A stretch of DNA of 64,000 nucleotides. It comes from Theropithecus gelada (taxonomy: Eukaryota > Chordata > Mammalia > Primates > Cercopithecidae). Below, one piece after another: positions 46,100-58,381 of this stretch (its first letter is position 1; each line of letters opens with the position of its first letter). The translations under genes and the position numbers were made by a program. Where the stretch lies: positions 55,277,888-55,341,887 of the forward strand of contig NC_037686.1 of NCBI RefSeq assembly GCF_003255815.1, given 5' to 3'. The notes under the pieces are model-generated. The model was given only the letters and a program-made list of their open reading frames with translations. It ran no database searches and was not told the DNA's origin.

Positions 46100-46493
46100 A
46101 AGCCCTCATTCGCGGCAATCCTGCCCAGCTGTTCTCGGCCTCCCGCCGCCGGGAGGGCGGGCGCACCTCTCCGTCGGCAGGGAGGAGCCCGAAGCTCGCG
46201 CGCCCCTCGCGTGGAGGCGCCGCGGCCCGCCGTGGGGGCCGGGAGGTCACGCGACGCCCGGGGCCAGCGCACGGCGGTGTGGGGTCGGGGCCGCGGGACT
46301 CCTCCCCTCCCCCGCCCTGCAAGATGGCGGCCGCGCGCCGCCCACGTGACCGGCGCACCGGCCCCGCCCCCGGCGCCCTCTTGGCCTGTTCCCGCGGAGG
46401 CCAAGTCTTGGGCTAGCGCCGGAGACTTCCAGCGGGACTCGAGAACCACGTGGATGCTGCGCTCGGCAGTGCTGGGCCGTGGCGATAACCCTG
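46100..46493 (+). promoter_or_regulatory. Second CpG island in intron 1, candidate promoter
   Basis: A compact CpG-dense block surrounded by ordinary AT-rich intron. It carries a perfect YY1 motif 'aagatggcggc' (46321-46331), an E-box 'cacgtgac' (46343-46350) and GC boxes ('ccccgcccccggc'). An ATG at 46454 opens 13 codons up to a good donor 'CTG|gtaaag' (46493/46494). This fits an alternative first exon or a bidirectional noncoding start. No transcript evidence is available here. Confidence 0.6.
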
Positions 46494-47806
46494 GTAAAGG
46501 GAAATTTGTGTGGCAGCGTTTTTTCCCCCCGGAAGTAACCTTTTAGACACAAGTATGCTACTTTAATTGGGAGTCATTCTTTTTCTTAACTACTAAGTGA
46601 AGATCTTTGGTGTGCCAAACGACGTATTTTCAGCCTTACTGTTGGTTAACATACAGTTAGTGTCCTTTTAATTCTCTTTTTTATTAAAGTAATAGTATAC
46701 TGGCCCAGAATAGTGCCCCTGGCTCACAAGACTTACTTGTATCCAGTACTGAATCAGCTTGTCTATTAAAAAATTTAAAAACTAATGACATTTACAGATA
46801 GAACATGTCTTTAATGCCAATTTTATATTACATGCTTTGAAGTTGACTGGACCCAGCAACTGTTAGTGACATGGCACGGTTACAGTGTTAATAGTTGAGG
46901 TCAGGTCCACAGGTTGCCGGTAGAATATACTTTTTAGGTTACATTGGAAATACAGGAAAACTCAACAAGGATGTTTTTACTTTTAAGAGTAACATTTCCA
47001 GAGTTTTTCTTTGTTATTTGGATTACTTTATAGTAAATATTACATTGGATTACAACTTAAATGTCAGCATTGTTTTTAGGAGGCTTGTACATAAATCTCA
47101 CGTTCTTAACACAACTGTGGTGGACTGCCAGTAACTTGTACAAAATTCAGCAATAGTCCAGGGAGCAGTAGTGAAGTCACACTCATTAATAGTGTCTTAG
47201 AAACTCTCTGTGATTGCTACAATCCTGTGTTACGGAGTTACAGACACAGAGTATAGCTGAAACCGCTTGGTTTTTAAAATGGGTGTTTTCCTGTTATTAG
47301 GAAGCCAAACTATAAATTGTGTGTTAGCAACCAAAAAATGCATACGTATTTTAAAAGGTACTAGTTTTGTTGCTGTTTCATTGAAAAGACAGGAAGCAAG
47401 ACAGGCAAGCAATGTTTGCATACTTAAAGACATTCTTTAACTGTTCAGGAAAATGGGTATTCTTATTTTGGAGGTTTAGTCCCCAGCTAGCGACACAAAG
47501 GTATAAGAAGCATAAAACGTGTAGACGATCATAGTAGTGGTTATTGATTAATACAGTATGGCGATTCTCTGGAGATTGTGTCATCAAGATCTTCAGAGCT
47601 TAATTACTTGGCTAATAGTACTAATGTTTGAATGAAAGATAAAAATGTAAACTTTTGATACTAAGGCACAAAATCATCCTGTGTTTTCGTGTTATTTGAA
47701 CTGACAAAACATATTTGAGTCCATCATTTGAATCCACAAAAATTAAGTAGCCATGGGTCCTTCACTTACTAAAAAGTAGTGCATTTAGTTAAGAAGAAAA
47801 CCTTGC

Positions 47807-48109
47807 GGCCGGGCGCGGTGGCTGACTCCTGTAATTCCAGCACTTTGGGAGGCCGAGTCGGGCGGATCACAAGTTCAGGAGTTTGAGACCAGCCTGGACA
47901 ATATGGTGAAACCCTGTCTCTACTAAGAAAAATACAAAAAATATTAGCCGGGCATGGTGGCACGTGCCTGTAGTCTCAGCTACTTGGGAGGCTGAGGCAG
48001 GAGAATCGCTTGAACCTGGGAGGCGGAGGTTGCAGTGAGCCGAGATGGCGCCACTGCCCTCCAGCCTGGGCGACAGAGTGAGACTTTGTCTCAAAAAAAG
48101 AAAGAAAGA
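47807..48109 (+). mobile_element. AluS-like, + orientation
   Basis: Intact Alu with a (GAAA)n tail and an exact target duplication 'aagaaaaccttgc' just before 47807 and at about 48110-48122. Confidence 0.94.
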
Positions 48110-48230
48110 AAGAAAACCTTGCAAAATTGTTACTTTTTCATTGCGTAGTGTAGTTAGCTAAATTGTACTTGATAGAGCAAGTGCTTTGATTAACTTTGCA
48201 ATATAGGAAACATATTGGAAGAAAACTCTT

Positions 48231-48537
48231 TTTTTTCTTTTTCTTTTTTTTTTTTGAGACAGAGTCTCACTCTGTCGCCCAGGCTGGAGTACAGTGGCCG
48301 GATCTCAGCTCACTGCAAGCTCTGCCTCCCGGGTTTACGCCATTCTCCTGCCTCAGCCTCCCGAGTAGCTGGGACTACAGGCGCCCGCCACCTCGCCCAG
48401 CTAGTTTTTTGTATTTTTTAGTAGAGACGGGGTTTCACCGGGTTAGCCAGGATGGTCTCGATCTCCTGACCTCGTGATCCACCCGTCTCGGCCTCCCAAA
48501 GTGCTGGGATTACAGGCTTGAGCAACCGCGCCCGGCC
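48231..48537 (-). mobile_element. AluYRa-like, - orientation
   Basis: Carries 'cagtggccggatctcag' and 'aggcttgagc'. It has an exact 15-bp target duplication 'tggaagaaaactctt' at 48216-48230 and 48538-48552. It faces the Alu at 47807, an inverted pair about 120 bp apart. Confidence 0.95.
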
Positions 48538-48709
48538 TGGAAGAAAACTCTTAAAAGAATTTTAACGTAATCGATGCTACTTCAAGATAACTTGAATGTG
48601 GATGTGGCCGCCAGAATCCTAGTGAGAGAGTAACTGAAAATGAGAGGGAAAAGGTTGATTGTCAGAATTTCAGTTATTGTAGGAGGCACTAAAAAAGATG
48701 ATTTTTTTT

Positions 48710-49004
48710 GGCCAGGCACAGTGGCTCACACCTGTAATTTAGCACTTTGGAAGGCCGAGGCGGGTGAATCGCCTGAGGTCAGGAGTTCGAGACCATCCTG
48801 ACCAACAAGGTGAAACCCTATCTCTACTAAAAATATAAAAATTAGCTGGGCGTGGTGGCAGGCGCCTGTAGTGCCAGCTACATGGGAGGCTGAGACAGGA
48901 GAACTGCTTGAACCTGGGAAGCGGAGGTTGTAGTGAGCCGAGATCACGCCACTACACTCCAGCCTGGGTGACAGAGTGAGACTCAGGCTCAAAAAAAAAA
49001 AAAA
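48710..49004 (+). mobile_element. AluS-like, + orientation
   Basis: Starts 'gccaggcacagtggctc' and ends with a 15-A tail. 'aaaagatg' is repeated at both flanks. Confidence 0.93.
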
Positions 49005-49639
49005 AGATGCTCTTTTAAAATGACCAGTTCTAATGCTCATTGGTAATATTAATAAGTACCTTTATTTAACTCACTGGCCCCTGCTGCTGGATTATTTGAT
49101 ATTTTAAAGTGAATAGTGTTGTTGGGGCCATGGGTGCTGCCTGAGGCTTCCCTCCCGCCACTCTGGGAGTGTTAGGATTCAGTGAAGACGTTCTTACTTG
49201 TAGAGTAGTGTCTGGTTCATGGTCTTCAATAAATGTTAGCAGTTGCAGGTGAAAGCTCAGCCTTGGGTAGATGGTGGTGGTAGAGAAGTGGGCACAGCAT
49301 CTCACATACTGAGAGGAGGGGCCAAAAACAGCTGTATCTTTCATGGGAAATTTTAGGTTGGTTTGGCTACAGCAAAGAATAAAAGCAGTTCAGTTATAAA
49401 AGTCATTTGGAAGAGGCTTTTTAGAATATTATTAGAGTTAAATAGTGATTATTTGAGTAGGAAATAATTATTAAAATCCTGAGTTCCTTTACCAGTTACA
49501 TTTTTCTGTGCAGTCATTTTCCAGGTAAGGAGAACTCAGAAAAAGTCTCATGTATATCATGGTGGGAGGCGGGAGCGGGTGCTGGATGTGGAGAGGAAGT
49601 ACATTCTTTTTCTCAAGTTGACTAAAATATGTGTGATTT

Positions 49640-49962
49640 ATTTATACATACCCATGGTGTCCACATCCGGGGATTCAACCAACTATGGATCAAAAATATT
49701 AGGGAAAAAATTGCATGTGTACTGAACACGTACAGACTTTTTTTTGTGTAATCCAAAACAATATCAGTATAACAGCTGTTTACACAGCATTTATGTTGTA
49801 TTAGATATAAGTAATCTGGAGCTATTTAGAGTTACAGGAGGATGTACATAGGTTATATGCAAATACTAGGCCATTTTATATCCAGACTGGAGCACTTTTG
49901 GATTTTAGTATTGGGAGGTTCTGGTACCAATTCCTCATGGGTATTGGGGGATAACTGTACAT
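49640..49962 (+). mobile_element. MER2-like DNA transposon
   Basis: The pattern 'ggggattcaaccaactatgg', 'gcatgtgtactgaacacgta', 'ggttatatgcaaatactagg', 'ttgggggataactgta' follows the MER2 (Tigger1-related) consensus as I know it almost end to end, with the first bases diverged. Confidence 0.8.
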
Positions 49963-51495
49963 GTACTGTACATACGTGTTGCCTTAATTTTTTTTGTGTG
50001 GCGAGGGGGTCAGGAAGAGTGTCGTAGAAGCTATTAGAAGACCTTGAAGAATGACAGCCATGTTTAGTAGAGCCCTAGGCTTGGAGGTTTATGTTTCAAC
50101 TCTGCCACTAGCTTGGTAATAGTTGTCAGCCAGGCCACTTAAATCCTGAGTCTTCCCTATAAAATGGGGATAATTTACAGTGTTATCTGTAAAATGGGGA
50201 TCATAACTTTCGAGGTTGTGGTGATTGTATTAATTTGTAAAATAATTTGCATACTGTCTTGAACATGCATCCTTTCTTGAGATTAGTGCTCACTGCATAT
50301 TTTCCACTAACACAACCTGCAGTGTTTTCAGGAATAGGTTTTTTTTGTTTTTTTTTTTTTTACCTAATAAAAATCCTTATAGTGGAGTATTTTGTATATT
50401 TTGTTACCATCCCTGTGAATAGATTGATGTTAGTGAAGGACGGGCAATTGAAAAGGTGGTATTTGAGACACATTTATTTGGAGCAGTTATTTTATTTTTG
50501 TTAGTACTTGTAAAGATGTAGTGTTCTACAGATAAACCCGAAGGAAGGAATTCCTTGAATCACAGAACATTAAAATAGATATTTTCCTCGTATTGGATTT
50601 GGGGATGGGGATGGAGAAAATGCATGTTTTAGATTTAGATGATGATTCTCATGCAGCTGTAATCTACTTAAATCCTTATCCTGTTTTCATATTTAGCTAG
50701 AAAACTATTCTATAACTTAAAACTGTTTTGCAGTTTTGTTAAGTTACATGATTCTTTGTTCAGAGCACAGACTAGAATCCATGGAATAATTAAGAACTTT
50801 TTTTTTTTTTACCTTTTTTATAAAAGCTGTTAAATTGGCTAATTTTTAACTTATTTAATATTTTTCTCTTGAGAAATGTTAAGCTAATTTTATTTTATTT
50901 TTTTAAGGGAAGCAAAAAGGCCTGTACTACTTTCAAGGCAGACTGAACTTATTTTATTGACTGTTTCTCGTTATGGAGGACTGTGTGTAACAGTACTTCT
51001 TTTACTTACAAAGAATTCTTTGTCACAAAAGCCTCATTCATCCACTGACATTTTGGGGTTCCTTTCTCTGTAAACAGTCAATCTAGAAGGGAAGGGCCTA
51101 ATCGGGTGTTTATGTTACAGGTGTAGCCTGGCTGGGCCAGGGGCAGTTGGCTTCCTTCTGTTCTTCCTATGCTCTCGGGAACATTTGACCTTTAGTTCCT
51201 TTCTAAATGCCTTAGCTCATTAGAAGTGTTTTGTGCTCATTCAAGAAGTCATTTATTTGAGGTCAGATTTATATTTTGAAAAGTTCATTTTGGCAAATTA
51301 TTTAGTCTTCCCAGATTCCAGATTCTCCAGTACAAAGTAGGGATATCATTCTTAATCTGTTTCATATAATTGTTGTGAGGATGAATGTGTTAATGTAAAT
51401 GAAAATGCTTGGTAAACAGGAGTGAGATATATGTATTATTCATAGAGTGATTAGCACAATTTGGTTGCAGTGGATGAGTAGAAAAGTAGACATTA

Positions 51496-51612
51496 GGCGA
51501 GGTGTGGTGGCTCACGCCTGTAATCTCAACACTTTGGGAGGCCGAGGCAGAGGGATCGCTTGAGCCCAAGAGATTGAAGCCAACCTTGTCAACTTAGACC
51601 CCCATCTCTACA

Positions 51613-51643
<31 letters not shown>

Positions 51644-51817
51644 TTAGCTGGGTGTGGTGTCATGTACCAGGAGGCTCCAACTACTCAGGAGGCTCCAACT
51701 ACTCAGGAGGCTGAGGTGGGAGGATCACTTGAGCCTGGGAGGTCAAGGCTGCAGTGAGCTGTGGTGGTTCCACTGCACTCTAGCCTGAGCAACAGAGTGA
51801 GACGCTGTCTCAAAAAG
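51496..51817 (+). mobile_element. Alu with expanded middle A-tract
   Basis: Left arm, a pure A-run of over 25 bases at the mid-linker, then a right arm containing an 18-bp tandem duplication (51668-51711). The imperfect flanking repeat 'gaaaag..agacatt' suggests its target site. Confidence 0.9.
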
Positions 51818-51941
51818 GAGAGAAGAAAGTGGAAAAGAAAGACATTTGAAGAGATAGTAGGGTTGGGTTATAGAGGGCCTTGAAGGTCATGTTAAAAGAA
51901 TAGGTTGTCAGTAGGTTGCAGTGGGAGCCAGTTGAAGGGGG

Positions 51942-51971
51942 GTGTGTGTGTGTGCGCGCGCACATGCGTGC
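51942..51971. repeat. (GT)n(GC)n alternating purine-pyrimidine tract
   Basis: Thirty bases of uninterrupted purine-pyrimidine alternation, GT repeats passing into GC and then CA, with a self-complementary 14-bp core 'tgtgcgcgcgcaca'. This is a Z-DNA-prone composition. Confidence 0.9.
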
Positions 51972-52207
51972 CTTTATGGTGTGTATCTCATTGAATGTCA
52001 ACTGTCACTCTAACGTGAATCTGTATGAAAAGAACACGATTGATTTTTCAAAAATCTTCCAGACTCACTCAGTTCTCTCAATGGTACCATTATGTTTCTA
52101 GTCATTCTGAATTGTTTGATGACCTTAATCGTCTTCTCCCATCACATCCTGAATGGACACTTTCCTCATCCTTGCCTGACACCATTCTCTGTTGGGACTT
52201 TATGCCG

Positions 52208-52454
52208 AGACCTTTTTTTTTTTTTTTAATACTTTAAGTTCTAGGATACATGTGCATGACGTGCAGGTTTGTTACATATGTATACATGTGCCATGTTGGT
52301 GTGCTGCACCCATTAACTTGTCATTTACATTAGGTGTATCTCCTAATGCTATCCCTCCCGTCTCCCCACTCCATGACAGGCCCCAGTGTGTGATGTTCCC
52401 TTTCCTGTATCCAAGTGTTCTCATTGTTCAGTTCCCACCTATGAGTGAGAACAT
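52208..52454 (-). mobile_element. L1PA-like 3' end, antisense, 5'-truncated
   Basis: T-run then 'aatactttaagttctaggat' through 'cctatgagtgagaacata'. This is a short, young-type truncated L1 3' end. An imperfect flanking repeat (about 52201-52215 and 52454-52468) may be its target duplication. Confidence 0.88.
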
Positions 52455-52834
52455 ATGCTGAAACTTTTATAGTAGCCTCCTGATTCCCTTGCTTTTTAGC
52501 CTTCCCACCTCAATCTTTTGGATACTACTGCCAGATACACTTTTCTAAGGCAACACTTAATCATACTATGTTTTCTTTCAGTGACTGATGGACCCTGACC
52601 TCTAATAAGTCTTTAGACTCAAAGTCTCCTCTTCCCACTCTTTTTTCATATATCCTCCCTTTCATTCCAAGCTGGGCTCATGCCATTGTCTCTTGTATGG
52701 TGTTTTCTGGAATTGTCCCTATGGCAGTCTTAAAAGATTATTTGCTGCCACTGAATTTTAGATGCACACATATCATTGTAATTTTGGTACTTCTGTGATT
52801 CTTTGTCTTTTTAACATTTAAGATTGACCTCTCA

Positions 52835-53157
52835 GGCCAGGTGTGGTGGCTCATACCTGTAATCGCAGCACCGTGGGAGGCTGAGGCGGGTGAATTGCTT
52901 GAGCCCAGGAGTTCAAGACCAGCCTGGGCAACATGACAAAACCCAGTCTCTACAGAATAAAACAAAAATTAGCCGGGTGTGGTGGTGCATGTCTGTAGTC
53001 CAGCTACTCAGGAAGCTGAGACAGGAGGATCACTTGAGCCCAGGAGGATTGCTTGAGCCCTGGAGGCAGAGGCTGCAGTGAGATGAGATCATGCCACTGC
53101 ACTCCAGCCTGGGTACTAGAGTGAGACCCTGTCTTAAAAATCAGTAAATCAATAAAA
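52835..53157 (+). mobile_element. AluS/J-like, + orientation
   Basis: Starts 'ggccaggtgtggtgg', has a duplicated 'cttgagccc' segment in the right arm, and ends in an A/T-rich tail. The flanks 'agattgacctctca' and 'agttgacctttca' look like a decayed target duplication. Confidence 0.9.
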
Positions 53158-53310
53158 TAAAGTTGACCTTTCATACTAGAATTTTAAGTTCCCCAAAGGC
53201 TCAGGCATTGTGTCTCTTTTTTTTTTTTGTCAGCGTTGTGTATGTCATAATTGCTCAGTCATAATTTCCTGTGTTTGGACTTGGAAAATACATAGCTTTG
53301 CAAAATACTA

Positions 53311-53583
53311 GGCTGGGTGCGGTGGCTCATGCCTGTAATCCCAGCACTTTGGGAGGCCGAGGCGGGTAGATCACTTGAGGTCAGGAGTTTGAGACCAGCC
53401 TGGCAAATATAGTGAAACCCATCTCTACTAAAAATACAAAAATTAGCCGGGCATGTAGTGGGCACCTGTAAGCCCAGTTACTCCTGAGGCTGAGGCAGCA
53501 GAATCGCTTGAATCCGGGAGGCAGACGTTGCAGTGAGCCGAGATTGCGCCACTGCACTCCAGCCAGGGTGACAGAGCAAGACG
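53311..53583 (+). mobile_element. AluS-like, 3'-truncated
   Basis: Starts 'ggctgggtgcggtggctc' and stops at 'gacagagcaagacg' without an A-tail. Confidence 0.9.
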
Positions 53584-53630
53584 AAGAGAAATACCAATAT
53601 GATACACTGCTTTAAGGTTAAGTATATCGA

Positions 53631-53925
53631 GGCTGGGCACAGTGGCTGAAGCCTATAAACTCCGCACTTTGGGAGGGCGAGGCGGGTGGATCACCTGAGG
53701 TCAGGAGTTCGAGAGCAGCCTGACCAACGTGGTGAAACCCTGTCTCTGATTTTAAAAAATACAAAAATTAGCCGGGCATGGTGGCGCATGCCTATAATTC
53801 CAGTTACTCCAGAGGCTAAGGCAGGAGTATCGCTTGAACCCGGGAGGCAGAGGTTGCAGTGAGCCGAGATGGTGCCATTGCACTCCAGCCTGGGCAACAA
53901 GAGCAAAACTCTGCCTCAAAAAAAA
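53631..53925 (+). mobile_element. AluS-like, + orientation
   Basis: Complete Alu. The flanks 'taagtatatc' and 'taagtacatc' are a probable target duplication. It lies about 50 bp after the previous Alu in the same orientation. Confidence 0.92.
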
Positions 53926-54156
53926 GACTAAGTACATCAGGTAGTGATTTTGTCTTATTTTGAATTGTACTTACCAGTATTTACTTTATAAAAAATATTT
54001 GCAATTATACAGGATAGGCACAATTATTTTGGAAATAAGAGGAATTGTTTCTCTATATAAAAAGCATGGAACAAGTGTAGATTTGAATTGAATCTTCAAT
54101 GGGTGGTTGCTGACTGGCTGTGCTTATGTAATATGCTTTCCAAATCAGTCTATTTG

Positions 54157-54363
54157 CAGCCTGGGCAACATAGCAAGACCCCATCTCTAAAAAAAAAAAT
54201 TAGCCTGGTATGGTGGTACATGCCTATAGTCCCAGGTACTCAAGAGACTGAGGTGGGAAGATTGCTTGAGCAGAGAAGTCAAGGCTGAAGTGAGCCGTGA
54301 TTGCATTACTGTACGATCCAGCCTGGGAGACAGAGGGAAATCCTGTCTTTAAAAAAAAAAAAA
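54157..54363 (+). mobile_element. 5'-truncated AluJ-like
   Basis: Begins 'gcagcctgggcaacatagc', continues through a diverged right arm and ends in an A-tail. Confidence 0.87.
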
Positions 54364-55439
54364 TCAGATGATTTCTACTCCCTGTGTTAATTGAGCTTTT
54401 GTGTGTGGGATGCATAAACTGGGGCAGATCTAGCAGTGACATTTTGGTAGGATGGAAAAGTAATGTATTAACCTATTTTCTTATTGCCTGCATAGTTGAT
54501 GGTAGGTAGCCTGCAGTGTTTGACCTCCAGTTTATGATCTACTTGAGGAGTGGTGTGAGTCAGATGTAGAATTGGGGTAGTGCCTTGCTTATGATTGGAA
54601 AGAGAATAACTAAACTTTGGTCACTGAAGTGAACACTCTATAACATAAATGTTGGGGAATTTTTATGTTTCTTGTTAGAAGTGTCTCAATTGGGAAGTTT
54701 CCCGTAGTACAGTTGATTTTTGTCTTGGGTATCAAATGATTGAAATTCACTGGTGGTCCTAAATGGGAGACGGCGTGGTCACGTGTGAACCAAATACTGT
54801 AATGTTTGAGAGTATTTGCTTGAGAAAGAGGTCATCCCTCATACAAAGAGGTTGTGGCATTGAGTGTTGAGTAGTTTTATTAGTTTGGGGAAATTGCCCT
54901 TTCCGTAATAACTAGTGGCATGAAACACAAGTCCTAATGCAGTGTTTGGCAACACTGTAGTAAATCACTTACAGCTGTAGATTCTTCTTATGCTCCATAA
55001 GCTTACGTTTGTACACGGTTCTAAGAATGTTTTTGCACTGGGGGTGAAGCAGTGGCTCTGCTGCAGGTGCTAGAAGGCATGGAAGTTCCTTCTAGCTTCT
55101 GAGCCCAGGGTCACATCCTTCCTGAGGACCCCTTGGCCTCCCCCCCTCATCTCTCGTGGGGCAAGGCTGTGACAGCGAAGGCAGAGTCAGATGTGGGCTG
55201 GGGAGGAGATGTGCACTTCTCTAGATTCTTGTGCACTCATGCATGCATTCTTTTCACTTCACCCCAAAACACCCTAGTGTGGGGATTTAAAGATGTGGCG
55301 GCTGCTGGCCCAGGGATATAGCAATTTCTGGATCATCTTCCTAGTTCTAGGGTTAAAAGATGTTTTCCTTCTGTAGTGAGAGCATGTCGGCAAAGGAAGT
55401 ACAGATGCTGGTGCTGAAAGAGGAGACCTATGAATCTGG

Positions 55440-55840
55440 CTATTTAAAGAACAGAATTACCCCCAAACTTAGTGACTGAAAACAATGACCATCTTATTAC
55501 CGTCTCTCACAGTTTTGTGGGTGAGGGATTTAGACAGATAACTATAGTGAAGAGTTTGTCTCTGTTCTAGGGTGTCTGGAATGCAGCTGGGTCCCAGATG
55601 GCATCTCTAGACCCCTCTCCTCTCTCCATGTTGTCCATCAAGTGCAACTGCCAGAAGTGCATGTCTCGTGGTGACTCAGTACTCCAAGCCCAAGTGTCCA
55701 GGAGGCCCAGGCTGAGGCTTCCCAAGACCTAACTTTAGAAGAGCATCACCACCAGCACATTCTAAAGCCAGCCTAGATCCACTGAGTGGGGAGTTTGTTC
55801 CACTTTTCAGCAGGAGGAGTATTCAATAATTTTTAACTAC
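55440..55840 (-). repeat. Possible old LTR/MER fragment
   Basis: 'acccccaaacttagtgactg' and 'ctctcacagttttgtgggtg' resemble the antisense end of an old mammalian LTR-type repeat. The rest is too diverged to name. Confidence 0.4.
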
Positions 55841-57054
55841 CTTTAATCTGCCATGGAAGCTTAATAGAATGTTATTAGATACTACTGTTAATTTTCTAAG
55901 TCTCATTTGTCAATTGGGAAAACTTCAGAAGAAGTTAGTGAATTTGGTTTTAAAAAATAAACTCTTACTGCTCTGTTATTATATTCGGAATATCTTGGAT
56001 TTTTAAATTTATAGTCTATGTCAAGGGACTAGAAGAACCGTGTAGAATACTGTTAGGTGAACTAAAACTCCATCTGTGGTTTGACCTTGGTTAACAGCAA
56101 CAAAAGGCAAATATGACCTTTGTTCTAAAGGTATGTTTTCAGAGAAGAGTTTTTTAGGATGTCCAGCTACTTGGCTGTTTCACAAGGTCCCCACAGTTAA
56201 GAAATCTGAAGTATGTAATTGTGATGGGTCTACGTGGGATCTGTGGCAAAACCATCTAGACCGCCTGAACTACATGCCATGTAGGTTTGTGCTATCAGTA
56301 GCTCTTCAGGCAAGCAATAGGACAGAAGCAGCTTTGCCTCAGGCAAGTGAAGAAAGGAGAATGCACTGGTACTGAAGTTCTTTGTATGCTTGTGTGTATT
56401 TTCGCAGGCTTAGAATCTTTAAACCCTGCTTTCTTGATTCAAGCAGAGAAAAAATCTCCACTTTTCTCTTGGCCCTGACGCTTTCTTCCAACTAGTCTTC
56501 GTAAAATGCTGATTCTGGCATTTCATCTGTTCTGCATTTTCATGGGAATCTGAACTTAACAGATAAAGTGGGTTCTATTCCTCTTTATACGATTCCATTA
56601 AAGCAGGAGTTCTCAGATTTTATGCTACCCTTCCCCCTAAGGAAAGTAAAGAGGGAGTGCAGGGCAGACAGCGTCGCCGAGCAGCCACCCACCACTGGGG
56701 CTGCCGAACGGCCTAATTCTCATCTCCAGCTCTTGCAGCGTTACATGAGTGAGTTTAGTAATAGCTTCTAAACTTAGTCTATGTGATTTTATAGCATTGA
56801 TACGTGCTGAGACTTGGAGGAGAAAAGAAACATTTAATTAGTAGATATTTCATGGGATGATGAACTTAGGACTTTGGATAGAAACTCAAACTTCATTTTT
56901 CTCCCTAGGTTATTAAACAGGAGGCTACTTCTTGGTTGTTACATTGGGTTCATAAGGTTAACTTCAGACTTCAAAAATGAGATTTTGATTGTGAAGCAAA
57001 CTACTTTCATACAGTTGCTTCAATTTAATGTTTGTGGAGGCAGTGTGATCATTT

Positions 57055-58140
57055 CTGTTTTTAGTTTTTATTGTGATGTAAAATACATAGCATAAAATTC
57101 TCATTTTATCTCCTTTTGAGTGTACAGTTCAGCAGCATTAAGTACATATTGTCGTGAGTCATCACTGTCTCCAAACATTCTATCATCCCAAACAGAAATT
57201 CTGTACTCATTCAAAAAATAACACCCTATTCCCTCCACTACCTGGTAACTACTATTCTACTTGGTTTACTTTAGAGACAGGGTCTTGCCCTATTGCCCAG
57301 GCTGAAGTGCAGTGTTGCGATCATGGGTCACTGTAGCCTCGAACTCCTGGGCCCAAGCAGTCCTCCCATCTCAGCCTCCCAAGTAACTGAGAGTACAGAA
57401 GACTACAGGCACATACCACCACTTCTGGCTAATTAAAAATATATATATATTTGGTAAAGATAGGATCTTGCAATGTTGCCCAGTCTGGTCTTCAACTACT
57501 TGCCTTATGTGATCCTCCCACCTTAGCCTCCCAAAGTGCTGGAATTACAGGTGTGAGCTACCACACCTAGCCACTATTCTACTTTCTTTAAACTATTCTA
57601 GGTATCTCATATAAGTAGACTCATGCTGTATTTGTTCTTTTGTGTCTGACTCATTTCACCTAGCATACTCTCTTCAGGATTCATCCAGATTCTGTTATGT
57701 ATCAGAACTGCATTCCTTTTTAAGGCTGAATCATAGGTAATTGTATGTGTACACCATATTTTGTTTATCTGTTCATCCATTGATGGATTTGGAGTTATTT
57801 CCACCTTGTGGCTGTTGTGAATAACTGCTGTGAACACTGGTGTACAGATTATGTTTGCATTTCTGCTTTCGGTTCCTTTGGGTATATCTTAGAAGTGGAA
57901 TTGCTGGATCATAAAATAATTCTGTGTTTAATATTTTGAGGAACTGACTGCCTGTCTTCAGCAGTAGTTGTATTATTTTCGTTTCCACCATCAATGTGTA
58001 AGGGTTCCATTTTCTTCACATTCTTGCCAACACTGTCTTTTTAAATAATAGTCATCCTAATGGGTATAAAGTGATATCTTATTGTGCATCTCACTAATGA
58101 AAACATTTTTTTGCATATTTTGCATTAGCTTACATTTGAA
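57055..58140 (-). mobile_element. L1M 3' region, antisense, split by an Alu
   Basis: Clear antisense L1M order: 'tgagtgtacagttcagcagc', 'ccctccactacctggtaact', (Alu), 'gtatctcatataagtagact', 'tttcacctagcatactctct', 'tgtttatctgttcatccatt', 'ttagaagtggaattgctgga', 'gtcatcctaatgggtataaa'. Confidence 0.85.
57263..57572 (-). mobile_element. Alu (AluJ-like), - orientation, inside L1M
   Basis: Diverged reverse Alu with an exact 12-bp target duplication 'actattctactt' at 57251-57262 and 57573-57584. Confidence 0.92.
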
Positions 58141-58212
58141 AGTATTGCTTTAAATTTGTGAACTACATATGAACAACGTAGAGAAATATTTCGCTTTAAG
58201 AAATGGTTGACC

Positions 58213-58381
58213 AGCCAGGTACAATGACTCACACCGGTAATCCCAGCACTTTGGGATGCTGAGTTGAGAGGATCACTTGAAGCCGGGAATTTGAGGCTGC
58301 AGTGAGCTATGATCATGCCACTGTACTTCAGCCTGAGCAATGGAGAGAGACCCTGTCTCAAAAAAAAAAAAAAAAAAAAAA
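58213..58381 (+). mobile_element. Alu monomer or centre-deleted Alu
   Basis: Left-arm start 'gccaggtacaatgactc' joined to right-arm end 'gagaccctgtctc' and a 22-A tail, about 170 bp in all. The flanks 'aaatggttgacc' and 'aaatggttaacc' are a near-exact target duplication. Confidence 0.87.
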
